Shown here: positions 43,306-54,824 of the stretch, piece after piece
How positions within the stretch are numbered: the first letter of the stretch is position 1
Layout of the letters: each line of letters opens with the position of its first letter
Assembly (NCBI GenBank): GCA_036927565.1
Contig: JAYESD010000001.1
Location: 69,707,751-69,771,750, forward strand
Length of the DNA stretch: 64,000 bases
Origin: Tuctoria greenei
Lineage: Eukaryota > Streptophyta > Magnoliopsida > Poales > Poaceae
Direction of reading: 5' to 3'
Translations under genes and position numbers: made by a program
Notes under the pieces: generated by a model
Databases searched by the model: none
Seen by the model: the letters and a program-made list of their open reading frames with translations, nothing else
Told to the model about the DNA's origin: nothing

Positions 43306-46300
43306 TATAAAAGCTCTAAAATTTAGAGTGCAAAGTTCTGAAAGGACAATTTAAAATTTGAATGGGAAAAAGAAATCAAATTGGAAACAAAGAAATTAAA
43401 CCAAGTCAAGCTTCAATAGAAGGAATTCAAAAATTCAAATTAGCTCCTGTACAAACCTTGCCAAAGTAAAAATCTGAGTTCACCATTAAATTCCAAATAT
43501 TCCAAATAGCCTCTGTGCAAAGTTTCAAATTTTTTGAAGCACATTTGCTATTAAATTCAGTGGCCCCATTGAATTCCATTTAAATTCAAATTCAAATTTG
43601 AATTTCAATTGAAACTTGATCAGTTCAAAGTCTTTGTTTCAGAATCAAATCCTAGATATTTAGTTGATCCTATCCACAAATTTTCTTGAATTTCGGACAT
43701 AAGTTGGTAGGATATTTGTTTAACCAGGGGAGTATAGACTTAAGGGGGCTGTGGGACCCACTGGTTAGTGGCATGTTTACGTGAGTGCTCTGCCTCCGCT
43801 TATCGTGGCAACACCGCACGACATGCAAGCCGCGGAGCTGCTTGCTTGGTTGCTTCATAGCGTGTTCCCTACTCCTCTTCCTCCCTATCTCTGCTCCTTG
43901 GGACAGAGGAACCACCATTGTACTCCTCTTCTCTGTTTTCTGTCCACCGCAAGAACAGAGCAGGGTGAACTCCCTGGTTTGGCCAAATTCGAGCAAGCAA
44001 GGTGAGGAAGTACAGTTAGTTGTGTTGCTAGCTCATCCTCATTGTCTTGCGCACTCTCCTAATACTTTTCCTGGCCAGTCCACGCTGTTTCGAGGTGAAG
44101 TTCAACGAGTTTGCGGCCGCCGAGCTGCTGTCTTCGATTTTCCACCGGCGCCACACCGCAGCCACCTCGCTGCAATTGTTTTCTTGTGCTGCTCCCAAAA
44201 GCAAAAAGGTTTGCTGGCACCCATGCTAGATGACGGTGAAAACCGTTCATCATTTCGTCTTCTATCGACTTCGTATTTCCATTTTACCGTACCATGTTCA
44301 TATGGAAATATTACTTAGGTTTCAATCGAATTCGGGTTACACCCTGGCTCCTCACTCTATTTAGTTTACAAATATGTTCTTTATAGCCGTACGCATCTCC
44401 CTAAGAAAGATTCTTGGAAAATCCTAGTTGAATCACTCGGATTCCTGAAGTTTTCCCCTTTTTCCACCATTTCTGACCTAGGTCATGGGAGGAAGCTCAA
44501 TAGGAGCCGTTTTTACTTGGATTGAGGTTCATTTTTCAAGTTTTTCATACTATCAGGAAGCTTCATGAACAAACCTTGATGAAAATAAGGCACCCTATAG
44601 CTCTTGCGACCTCGTCAGAGTAGTCACTGCCGCCGCCGTGGTCCGCAAGCTCCGGCCATCCTCGGCCCTACCTAACCGCACCTACGTGCTCCCCATTCCA
44701 TATTAGGTACTGGCGGTGACTAGAAGGAGGGGAGGAACAGGGGTAGACCACCGGTGAGGGGCGCCGCCATGGCAGCCGTCGGGCGCTGCCAGCCCCTGCC
44801 CTGGGCCGGAGGTTGAAGAAAGGCCGCGGGGGCCCGCTTGTCAGTCTAATGGGTGAGCCTCCGGATTTGCTGCGGCTAGTGATCTGGTGTGGCTGCGCGG
44901 TTAACCTCGTGGCCAAAGTTGTGGCCCAAATTTGATTGGCCCATTTTAAATGGGTGGGGCTAGACGGTTCAATTCAAATTTTTCAGTAGGAAAATAATTC
45001 CAGATTTGGAGCAAACTTCAAGAATCCATTACTTCTAATATAATTGCTCAAAAATTTCCAAAAAAATTCTGGTAGACTCATATTGATCTCAACTTTGCAG
45101 TGGTGCAAAATTTTGGACATGAAAGTCCCAGAATTTTCATAATTAATTCCTTTGAGCTAACTGATTGGGAAATTAATTACCCCTGTTCTATTAATTGGAA
45201 AATTCTCAATTTTGGTTAGGCACTCTTGAAAATAAAGTTGATCTCCATTAAAAATTTCAAGCTCATTAGGCTTAATTTACAGGGTGGATTACTGTTTCAA
45301 ATGTCTATGTAGTTGGAAAATTGTGAAATGTACAGAAACATTTACAGAATTTTCCCCAAACTTGTAAAATCAATTCCTCCTTGTAGAAAGCTCAGAAAAA
45401 TATGAAACAAATTTTCCTAGAACCAGAAGAACCTCCTCTACAATACTCATCTGCTTTTAGCCATGACAAAACTCCATAATTAATACCAAATTTCAGAGAA
45501 GTATTTTATTTGTTGGAACTTTAGAGACAACAAGCTTCCTTGAACATCTCCAATTTTTGGTCCAGATCTTCTTCATAGTGCCTACTATCTACTGTAAAAA
45601 TCCCAAAGCCAATTAAAAGCATTTACATACCTGATCAGTAATTATAAGATCATTTCTATAGTGTCTGTATCACTCATGTACTTTATAGATTGCATATGAT
45701 ATAGTGACCGAGATCGAGGAGGAACCAGCACCCTTGGAGAGTATACTTCCAGAATCTAATTATCCCTCTGACTTGCAGCCAGGCAAGCCCCAGTTTGCAT
45801 TTAAGTGCTATTTCAAAATTTCTATTTGTATCACTTATGTCTAGGATTGTTTTTGTGCATTAGGGCTAAGGTGCTTGTTAGTCCACTTGCATGACCCACA
45901 AATCCTCTGGAGTATTGGGTAGGTCTACAGCGCGACGTGTAGAAAATGCCATGCTTATGTTTTTAGGAATCCGGTAGAAGTCGAGTAGTTGGAATCTACT
46001 CACGAGATAGGATTTTATCACACGGGAATGATTTGATTGAAGAATGGTTTATGAATATGGAATTGAGACTGAGCAGCGGGTAGGATGCAGCAAGATGTGG
46101 TCTCACATGTGTAGCACTGCTTGTGTCGATTGAGGACCGATCTGTGTGTGGCCCTGCTGGACAAGTTTGAACTGTACCGGATGCATACTGGGCATATGGA
46201 ACCCAGGAAACAGATGTAACTCCATAACTTGGATGTCGAGGCATAGCCCACTATCGATAGGGGTGGGTTGAGGGCAGCAAGGTGTAAATCGGTTGGCGGG

Positions 46301-47118
46301 CAAAGACACGCTCCATGCGAGGACCTTGTGCCCACGATGGTGGCACCGGTTCGGCGTTTGAGTTTCTAGTGAAAGCTTGTTGTGCATGATGTGGTGAGGA
46401 GCACGACACTCTCCTTAGGCACGGGTGTACGTGGTGTGTTATTCGGGTGTCTACTGATTGCAATCACCATCCTCACGGTTATTTTAATACCACTTGTTCA
46501 CTGCGTTGTGACGTAGTAAATACTGAAGAAGCTAAGAGAATATGATGTATTGAAATATAATTGCTTTGTAGCTATGATTGCTGTCCAATGTGCTCACTAA
46601 AGTTACTGTTATTAAACTTGTAAGCTGATGTTAATAACTTGAAAATTAAGGATGAACATGTAGGCGAGTCATTTACTGCTATATCTATTCCTATGTTAAG
46701 TATCCCTACATGTAGAGTTATATGTTTAGATGAGACGGTTAAGTCTTGCTGAGCCTTCGTGCTCACGGTTGCTATATTAAGTTTTTTGCAGGTGAGACAT
46801 ATGAGGAAGAGCCCAAAGATGAGGCGATGCCCCCGTCGGGGTATACCACTGAGTGGGAGCAATGCACGCCGCCGTGATTGTTGTGTGATGCTGGTGTGTA
46901 GTGTCCCCGGGCTGGACGACTACACTTTTGCATAGCTCGGATGAGGATTTAGATATGAATATTACTTCTACTATATATTAAGTATTGTAAAAGACTTCCG
47001 CTGTTTATATAAATAAAACTTTGTATTTTGTTGTATTCTTTTCATGTGTGCTGTTGGGTGCCGCTTCGCATGGCACCACCCTCTGCGATTCCTGGAATGT
47101 GTGGACCCAATCTCCACA
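43306..47118 (+). repeat. 5' LTR of Tekay-type element
   Basis: 3,813 bp. It includes a GC-richer, transcript-like block (43780-44230) with a possible splice donor AAG/GTGAGG at 44002, two short acidic exon-like frames (about 45700-45830 and 46793-46878), a GTGTGGACC...CCACA end and a poly(A) signal AATAAA at 47012-47017. Confidence 0.9.
47012..47017 (+). terminator. Poly(A) signal in 5' LTR
   Basis: AATAAA near the LTR 3' end, followed by T-rich sequence. At the matching site of the 3' LTR (about 58515) the sequence reads AAAAAAAAC, so the copy that would terminate the element's own transcript is lost. Confidence 0.5.
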
Positions 47119-47121
47119 GCC

Positions 47122-47133
47122 TGGTACCAGAGC
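47122..47133 (+). other. Primer-binding site, tRNA-Met-like
   Basis: TGGTACCAGAGC, three bases after the LTR. One mismatch from the initiator tRNA-Met site TGGTATCAGAGC. Confidence 0.85.
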
Positions 47134-48640
47134 CGCATTGGGAATAGCACGCTTGAAAAGAGCCTATTTTGAAAACTTAAGAGTAGCCGAGTGAGGATTA
47201 GTTACTATGCTCACATAAGGTCTATTATAGTATTAGTTACTTAAGGTGGCAAGCTAACTTATGTGTTATTATATTCAGTAACGACGCTCCAAAGTCAGGT
47301 AAGAGGTAACGTACGCCACCACAAGCGGATCAATTGCGGTAAGCTCACCAAGCGAGAGGTAGCATGTGATTGTTTCTGTGGCTTGACACAGAAATGTTAA
47401 TATGAGTCTCTAAAACTTTCTATATTTCAGATAACATATGACATGCGGTACCCCAGCGTGCTTCAAAGTTAGTGGGAGCCCCCGTCAGGTGAGGCATAAC
47501 CCAATGCGCCCCTACTGGTGCAGCACTATGCAAAGACGTGGGACCCCGTCGAGTGGTAGAAAACCCGGTCATGTACCTCGAGACGTGGCTTAGCTCGGGG
47601 CGGCCCATATGGAATGATACGAGACGAATGTTTTTACATTCATATATATTATTGTGAACTGTTCGCCCGTCCGGGCTGTGCCATACGGCACCATATGTTT
47701 GATCTATCATTCGTGTGTAGCTACAGGACACTAACCACGTTGTAAGTAGCTCGAGTAGAAAACGTTTGCGAGTGAACATTCATTACTGCCACCATTGAGA
47801 CGTATGCCGGAATACCGGCTTAGGATTTTCTTTGGTGAGGGTGTAGTACCGGCATTGCATTCGAGTTTCACCAGGAACGTCGACGACGATATCCGTGCTG
47901 GTGTTGTGACTCGACAACAAGTAAAAATTCCCAACTCAGGACTAAGTTCAAATTTGTAATCTCTGTTTTGGTGTGTGCTGGTCAGATTTACAATTAATCG
48001 TGTGGTCACTGCGATAAGCGGACATATAGTTTGGGAACTTGAGGAAGTCATCCACAAGTTTCATTTTCAGCTCCAAGACAGATTTCAAGATTTAAAACTT
48101 GAAAACTTCATTTGAACTTAAATTGCCCAGTTCCTAGTTGAAACTATGAACTGGACAGAAAATTGACTATGTTTGGAACAGCATAACTTCCTGTATATTT
48201 CACCCTTGAAGGTCTACGATACATGGTTGGAAAGTGTAGAGAGTCCTTTAAGACTCTTGTGTTCAACTCCAGATCATAACCCCCTGTAAGCTAACAAAAA
48301 ATTAAAATTTCAAAAGTCTGTTAAATCGGGACAGAGACTGGACAGTTTCTGTATCCTGTCACTGTTCTGACCATATCTCTTTGTAGATTCGACGAATGAC
48401 ATCATGTAATGCATTTCTGTAATCCTGAGGATGTATACAACAATTTTGTAATTTAGGATTTTTGCATATATTGATGTTTTGTATCTGGAAAAAGGTGGAA
48501 AAAATCAGCCTTAAACAAAGGAGATGCTGTAAAATTTTTTCCAGAAAACTGTCAACATGCAAAAATCATATCTCCTCATACAGAAATGATCTGGAGGCAA
48601 ATAAATACATTCTAGAAATATATTTGAGTGTAATACCACC
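47134..48640 (+). other. Long leader of Tekay-type element (non-coding)
   Basis: About 1.5 kb with no convincing frame. Some of it may belong to the CACTA fragment that ends at 48713, whose left border I cannot find. Confidence 0.5.
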
Positions 48641-48713
48641 TTATTTGCGACGGCCAGAGGCTGGCCGTCGCAAATAAATGTGGCCGTCGCAAATGATCGC
48701 TTTTCCTGTAGTG
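48641..48713. mobile_element. CACTA transposon terminus with subterminal hairpin
   Basis: Ends TTTTCCTGTAGTG (inverted CACTACAGGAAAA) at 48713. Just inside lies an inverted repeat, TTATTTGCGACGGCCAG (48641 onward) against CTGGCCGTCGCAAATAA, and a further copy TGGCCGTCGCAAATGA. This is the right end of a small or truncated CACTA element inside the Tekay-type leader. The opposite CACTA end was not found. Confidence 0.75.
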
Positions 48714-48926
48714 ACAAGTCCTGAATGTTCTTCTAACTGGGAGAAAATTTCCAATTTCTCCAGACTAGTCTGAATGAACAGAAAAAGACAAAATTCCAGT
48801 GTTATGTTTCATTTAGCATTTGAATTTGAATTCACTTTCATAATTCAATTTTCACATCCATGATCTGTCTATCGAGAAAGTTTGTTGAATTTGAGTATTT
48901 GACTCATTCATGCACTTCTTTTATAG

Positions 48927-49844
48927 ATGACGGATGTGATGCTATTGCCGGACGGATGGGTGTTCTCCACGTGCGCCAACTGTATGGGCTTCCTGATCAT
49001 GTTACGGAAAGTGCTCCAACAGGTTGGCTTCATCAAAATGCCAGGCCATTGGGATCAAGAGGCACGTGACAGAGGCATACTGTCACGTACCGTTCTGGTC
49101 GACATCCCGGCTAGTCCGCGTTTTTATGGATGGGCTCCTTTTTCTGTTACTATACAGGGAGCTCGCTTGGAGGACACGTGGGCCATTGCAGCGGGCGAAG
49201 CGCTTATGAAGCTTTGCGAGCTTCATCAAGATGCCATGGCTGGGACACAATTTGCTCTTCTCCCGGTCCGTGGTGCTGCTGGTTTTGAGTGGCAACATCG
49301 TATGGTTGCGTCCTATGAACCATATGGTGACACAACCTCGACAACACTTGGGACTTATGCTGCTGCATCCAGCATGGTGGTTCTTACACAAGGTGCAATC
49401 CTTCAGAAGTACTTCGAAGCCTTGAGGCAAGCGATTGAACGGGGTGACACTCTTGATTATATCAATGAGAACCTACGTTCATTCCTGGCTCCGACGAATC
49501 ACCGACTGAATCCATGCGAGGATCAGCTGCATCACACCCGCACTAGACTGCGGAAGGCTCGTGCTGAACTGCAGAAAACTCGCATGGAACTGCAGCAAAC
49601 TCGTGAGGCGAGTCAATTGGTGGTGCAGCAACAGCAAGAGAATCTGTTGGTAGTCCCCGAGGCACGAGATGAAGCCATGGAAGAAGCTCAGAATTGGGAG
49701 TTGGAGGCAGGCCAACTTCAGGATGGCTTGATTGAAACCGAAGCACACTTGCCGCACCCAGTCATGATTCCACCGGCTCATGACATGCCGCTGAACATGG
49801 GTGAGCAGGTGCTCTCAGGTTCTGAGGAGGAAGAAGATCCTTAG
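48927..49844 (+). CDS. Additional frame between LTR and gag
   Basis: 305 codons, uninterrupted although the gag-pol behind it is full of stops. The ATG lies directly after TTCTTTTATAG, a good splice acceptor, suggesting expression from a spliced RNA. The N-terminal half is globular with aromatic and Cys residues (LLPDGWVFSTCANC, SPRFYGWAPFSVTIQ, GEALMKLCELHQDAM). Residues about 180-255 are a predicted coiled coil (LRKARAELQKTRMELQQTRE). The C-terminus is acidic (GSEEEEDP). I see no enzyme motif. It resembles extra frames in some grass gypsy elements, but I cannot name a family. It could assist particle assembly or nuclear import; that is a guess. Confidence 0.6.
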   Translation: MTDVMLLPDGWVFSTCANCMGFLIMLRKVLQQVGFIKMPGHWDQEARDRGILSRTVLVDIPASPRFYGWAPFSVTIQGARLEDTWAIAAGEALMKLCELHQDAMAGTQFALLPVRGAAGFEWQHRMVASYEPYGDTTSTTLGTYAAASSMVVLTQGAILQKYFEALRQAIERGDTLDYINENLRSFLAPTNHRLNPCEDQLHHTRTRLRKARAELQKTRMELQQTREASQLVVQQQQENLLVVPEARDEAMEEAQNWELEAGQLQDGLIETEAHLPHPVMIPPAHDMPLNMGEQVLSGSEEEEDP

Positions 49845-50241
49845 ATAATTGAGTCTGTCGATGAGAATGCATCGTAATAGGATAGGGCAGCATTACTTCC
49901 ATCACGGGGCAACGTATAGTTAGTGGTTGCTCATATTTATTTTGTAGCCATGTTTGTGTCATATTATAAATAATAGTGGGTGTGTAGGAGATCACAAGGT
50001 GTGTATGACGACTCATGGAGACCAAGTATAGTGTAGATGCACTTCCATAGAGGAAGTCCGTCATTTTGGAGTTTACCACTGTAAACTTGGCCATGAGATA
50101 ATATATCTTATATAAAGTTTGTACTTTATCAATATATGTGAATGTTATGCAATTATCACATTGTCATTACTCGCACTACTATGGCATGGAATGCATGAAT
50201 CAAACAAACATGTTGCTGATTTTAATTCATGTGGATGCAGA

Positions 50242-53200
50242 ATGGTGCGTACACGTTCTACGCCCGAGATGGGAGGCTCGAGATGGGGTCATGATGATGA
50301 ATCTCCGACCCGGGAGCAAACCGCAACACCGCAGCAACAAGTTCCTCCACCACCACCACCCAAACCCCCACGAACTCCCGCGGAGATTCTGGCTGCAGTA
50401 CTCGGCTCGCGCGACAAGCAAACCGAGTTACTGAGAATGTTGGTACAGAATTCGTCCCGTCAATGGCGGCGACAAGACAACGGGCGACAACAGCCCCAAT
50501 AGAGTCCGTATTCGGACTTCTTGGCGACACATCCACCGGTCTTCATGGAGGTCGAGGAGCCTCTGGAGGCGGACAATTTTATCCGCACCCTCGAGGCGAA
50601 GTTCGGTTTGCTGCGATGCACCAAACAACAGAAGGTGTTGTTCGCAGCGCAACAACTTCAGCGATCCGCAAGTGCTTGGTGGGCGAACTTCGTTGCATCA
50701 CTGCCAGCTGGTCATGCGGTCACATGGACCAAATTCCAGGAGGCGTTCCGCGCCTATGATATAACCCCCGGTATAATGAAGAGGAAGCTTCAGGAATTTC
50801 TGAAGCTGAAGCAAGGCAGGAGGAGTGCTCATGAATACTCCCGCGCATTCAATCACTTGGCTCAGTATGCGCAGGAGTATGTGGGGACGGAAGATATATT
50901 CTTCCGGGGCCTTAATCCTAAGATGAAGGTCCAACTCGCACAATGCAACCACGGCACCTTCAACGACATTGTCAATGCCGCGATTGTACAGGAAGATGCT
51001 CAGCGCGAGCTCATTTCTAATAAGAGGAAATGGAGCGTGCCACCGAGCAGCAGCGGTGGTGGTCCGCAGAAGTACCGTGTGGTGTATCGCTCACCATCCG
51101 GTCAGCGATGGCAGCCACTGGCGCGAGCGCAACAATTCTGCGGTCGTTCTTTTAACGCGCCGCGTTTCCAACCACCATTTCCACAGCAGCAGCAACAGCA
51201 AAGTATGGCCCCGCGTGCATATCCACCTCCACCACGTACACCAGGATTCCATCCGCAGCTTGGCGGTAACCCGACACAATACACGTGTTACACGTGTGGC
51301 CGTGTCAGGCATTTTTCGAGGGACTGTTCCGAACAGCGTCAAGGCAGTGCGCAAGTGCCATATCGGGGTGCAACTCAGCCCCGCAACCAGCCCAAGAAAC
51401 CAGCACCAAAAACCAGCAACGTCCACCACATAGCCATCAAAGACGTGTCGGAAGGCAAACCCGTCCTCGCGGGTACGTTTTCTCTACTCCAAAATCCCGT
51501 AGTCATACTCTTTGACTCTGGTGTCACCCATAATTTTATTAGCCAATCATATGTTGTCAAGCATCAATTACCTATCACTCCCACAGAAAGTCCTTATTTG
51601 ATTTGCTCTACGGGTGGGAAAATAGCAGCGTACATGAAAGTTCATATATCACAACTTAAGATGGGTGGGAATATCTATCCGACTTCTCTAATTATATTAG
51701 AGGGTCAAAAGATTGATGTCATCTTAGGGATGTCGTGGTTGCACCATCATGGTGTTGTTCTCGATATTATTCCACGTGTGGTCCATTTGAACTCTCCACT
51801 ATATGAACCACACACTCTCTTTATAGACTGCCTTATCCAAGAAATTCCAGCCACATACTACACTGAAGTCAGAAAGCTTGAGGACATTCGTGTGGTCCGT
51901 GAGTATCCGGACGTGTATCCCGGCAACCTTCCGAGTATGCCACCGGATAGGGACATTGCGTTCAAAATTGAAATTATTCCGGGGACCACGCCTATTTCTT
52001 GAAGGCCGTACAAGATGGCACCAAATGAGTTTGTAGAATTAAAGGAACGTTTGAAGGACCTGCTGGACAAAGGTCTCATACACCCAAGTTCGTCACCTTG
52101 GGGCTGCTCCGCATTGTTTGTGAACAAGAAGGACAAGACGTTACGTCTATGTGTGGACTATCGTCCGCTGAATGCCGTGACGATCAAGAATAAGTATCCA
52201 CTACTGCGCATCGATATGTTATTCGATCAATTAGTGGGTGCTAAAGTATTCTCAAAGATGGATCCTCGGTACAGATATCATCAAATAAAAATCCGACCGG
52301 AGGATATTCCAAAGACGGCATTCTCAAAGAGATACGGGCTCTATGAATATCTCATCATGTCATTCGGACTTACCAACATTCCGGCTCACTTCATGTATTT
52401 GATGAATTCAGTGTTCATGCCGGAGTTGGACAAGTTTTTCATGGTCTTCATCGATGACATTCTGGTTTATTCTAAATCAGAGGAAGAACACGCCAAACAC
52501 TTGCATATCGTGCTCCAACGATTGCGAGATCACAAGCTTTATGCAAAATTCAGTAAGTGTGAGTTTTGGATCAGCCAAGTACCATTTCTTGGTCACATTA
52601 TTTCAGCCGAGGGTATCACTGTTGATCCAAGAAAAATTGTACAAGTGCTGAAATGGAAGTGTCCAACGTCCGTACACGAAGTTTGCAGCTTCCTTGGATT
52701 AGCGGGATATTATCGGAGGTTCATTCCGAGCTTCTCAAAAATGGCTAAGCCAATGACGGAACTGCAAAAAAAGGGGACTAAATAAACTTGGAGCAAGGCA
52801 TGTGAGGATGCATTTCAAGCATTGGTGAAACATCTCACAACAACCCCAGTGTTAGCTCAGCCGAATACGACCAAATCTTCCGACCTTTATTGTGATGCGT
52901 CTGGTATTGGTCTCGGCTGCGTGTTAATGCAAGAAGACCGCATGATCGCATATGGCTCATGGCAGTTCCGAAATCGTGTGCAACATTGCCCAACTCATGA
53001 CCTTGAGCTCGCTGCTGTGGTACCCACTTTGAAAATGTTGGGCACTATTTACTTGGCAATCTAGTGCACCTCTACACTGATCGCAAGAGCCTAAAATATA
53101 TCTTCACTCAGAAGGAGTTGAATATGCGATACCGAAGATGGTTAGAGCTGTTCAAAGATTATGAGATTGAAATTCACTACAATCCCAGCAAGGCGAATGT

Positions 53201-54756
53201 GGTTGCCGATGTGCTGAGCCGCAAGTCTCACGTCAATAATCTGTTGGTTACCCCGAATGAAGAGGTCAAGCCGTGTTTATACTTGGTTCCATATGGAGTG
53301 TTACATAATCTTGCTCTCATCCCTACCATATGAGAGGAGATTATGGAAGCTCAAAAGAAAGACGTGGGTATGTCGCACATTCGGAGGAGAATGGAGAATG
53401 GAAAAATGAAGTGTTTCCGGAGTGATGAACATGGTACCTTGTGGTTCAAAGACCGTGTAGTGGTACCCCGTGACATGACAGTTCGGAAGAAAATCTTGGA
53501 CGAAGCTCATTTATCCAAGTATTCTATTCATCTGGGCAGCAAAAAATGTATCCACATTTGAAAAACTAAATTTTGGTGGACACGGATGAAAAAAGAAATT
53601 GCAAAGTACGTATCCGAGTGTGATACATGTCGGCGGGTGAAAGACGACCACATGAGAAAGGCCAGACAGCTGCAACCTTTGAAATTTCTGGCATGGAAAC
53701 GAGAGGACATTAGTATGGATTTCATTGTCGGAATACCTCTCACATTCCACAAGCATGATTCGATTTGGGTGACAGTCGATCGACTAACCAAATCAGCTCA
53801 TTTTATTCCGGTACATACAAAGTACATTGCCAAGAAATATGCGGAGTTATGTATTGCAATAATCATGTGATTGCACGGAGTTCCTCGGACGATTATTTCA
53901 GATCGTGGTGCGCTGTTCGTTGCTCGTTTTTGGAAGCAGCTGCACGCATCATTGGGGACGAAACTGACCCGAAGCTCCGCATATCACCCGTAGACGGATG
54001 GTCAAACTGAGCGGGTGAATCAAGTTCTAGAAGATATGCTACGCGCTTTTGCCATCCACCACGGTAAAATTTGGGATGATCAGTTACCGTGGGCGGAGTT
54101 CTCATATAACAATGGCTATTAAGCTAGCATCAAGATGGCGGCGTATGAAGCTCTCTACGGCCGGAAATATCGCGCACCACTCAACTGGTGTGAGTCTGGC
54201 GAGCGACTTATATATGGAATTGATCTTCGAAGAATGAGTGCGAGTGATCCAATCCAATCTCAAGGCTGCTCAATCTCGGCAGAAAAGCTATGCGGATAAA
54301 AGACGTCAACCTCTCCACTTCGACATCGGAGACCATGTTTATCTCTGTGTCTCTCCAATGAAAGGGATTCATCGTTTCGGAGTGAAGGGAAAACTTTCTC
54401 CACGATTCATCGGTCCGTTTGCCGTCATTGAAAAATGCGGACCCGTGGCCTATCGCTTGGAGTTACCAACATCGTTTGCTGGTGCTCATAATGTATTCCA
54501 CATTTCTCAGCTGCGGAAGTGCCTTAAATCTTCAGATGAAAGCCACACTGAAGACATTGAAGCTCTCCAACCGGATCTCACATATTCTGAGTATCCAATC
54601 CGGATTATCGATGAAAAGACTCGCACCACAAGAAACCGGACGTTGTACTTCTACAAAGTCTTGTGGAGTAACCATACCGCTGAGGAAGCAACATGGGAAA
54701 GCGAGGACTATCTCCGATCAAACTATCCGGATTTATTATCATCTCGTATCTGGTAA
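50242..54756 (+). pseudogene. Gag-Pol polyprotein with chromodomain, decayed
   Basis: The ATG at 50242 (MVRTRSTPEMGG) follows GTGGATGCAG, another acceptor-like site. Order: proline-rich start; gag core (SASAWWANFVASLPAGH) ; knuckle CYTCGRVRHFSRDC (about 51286); protease LFDSGVTHNFIS (about 51510); RT with FIDDILVYS (about 52447); RNase H LYCDASGIGLG (about 52888) and TDRKSLKYIF; integrase zinc site ending CDTCRRVK, then MDFIVGIP, TIISDRGALF and TDGQTERVNQ; chromodomain 54590-54756 (YFYKVLWSNHTAEEATWE). In-frame stops at 50500, 52000, 52783, 53331, 53868, 53991 and 54120, and frameshifts near 53060, 53545 and 54237, inactivate it. The chromodomain would steer integration to heterochromatin. 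Confidence 0.88.
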
Positions 54757-54807
54757 TCTTTTTACCCCGTCTCTTTTATTTGTAATCTCGGGACGGGATT
54801 CTTTTAA

Positions 54808-54824
54808 GGGGGGGGGGGGGAGAT
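54808..54824 (+). other. Polypurine tract of Tekay-type element
   Basis: G13 then AGAT immediately before the 3' LTR start TGTAAAAG. The G run is longer than a usual polypurine tract. Confidence 0.8.

Noticed and set aside
43781..44318. Frame of up to 177 codons in the Tekay-type LTR (counterpart at 55270-55614)
   Set aside because: The counterpart in the other LTR is shorter and frameshifted. More likely a leader-like transcribed block than a protein gene.
51091..51429. Minus-strand frame opposite gag
   Set aside because: Shadow of the proline- and glutamine-rich gag coding strand.
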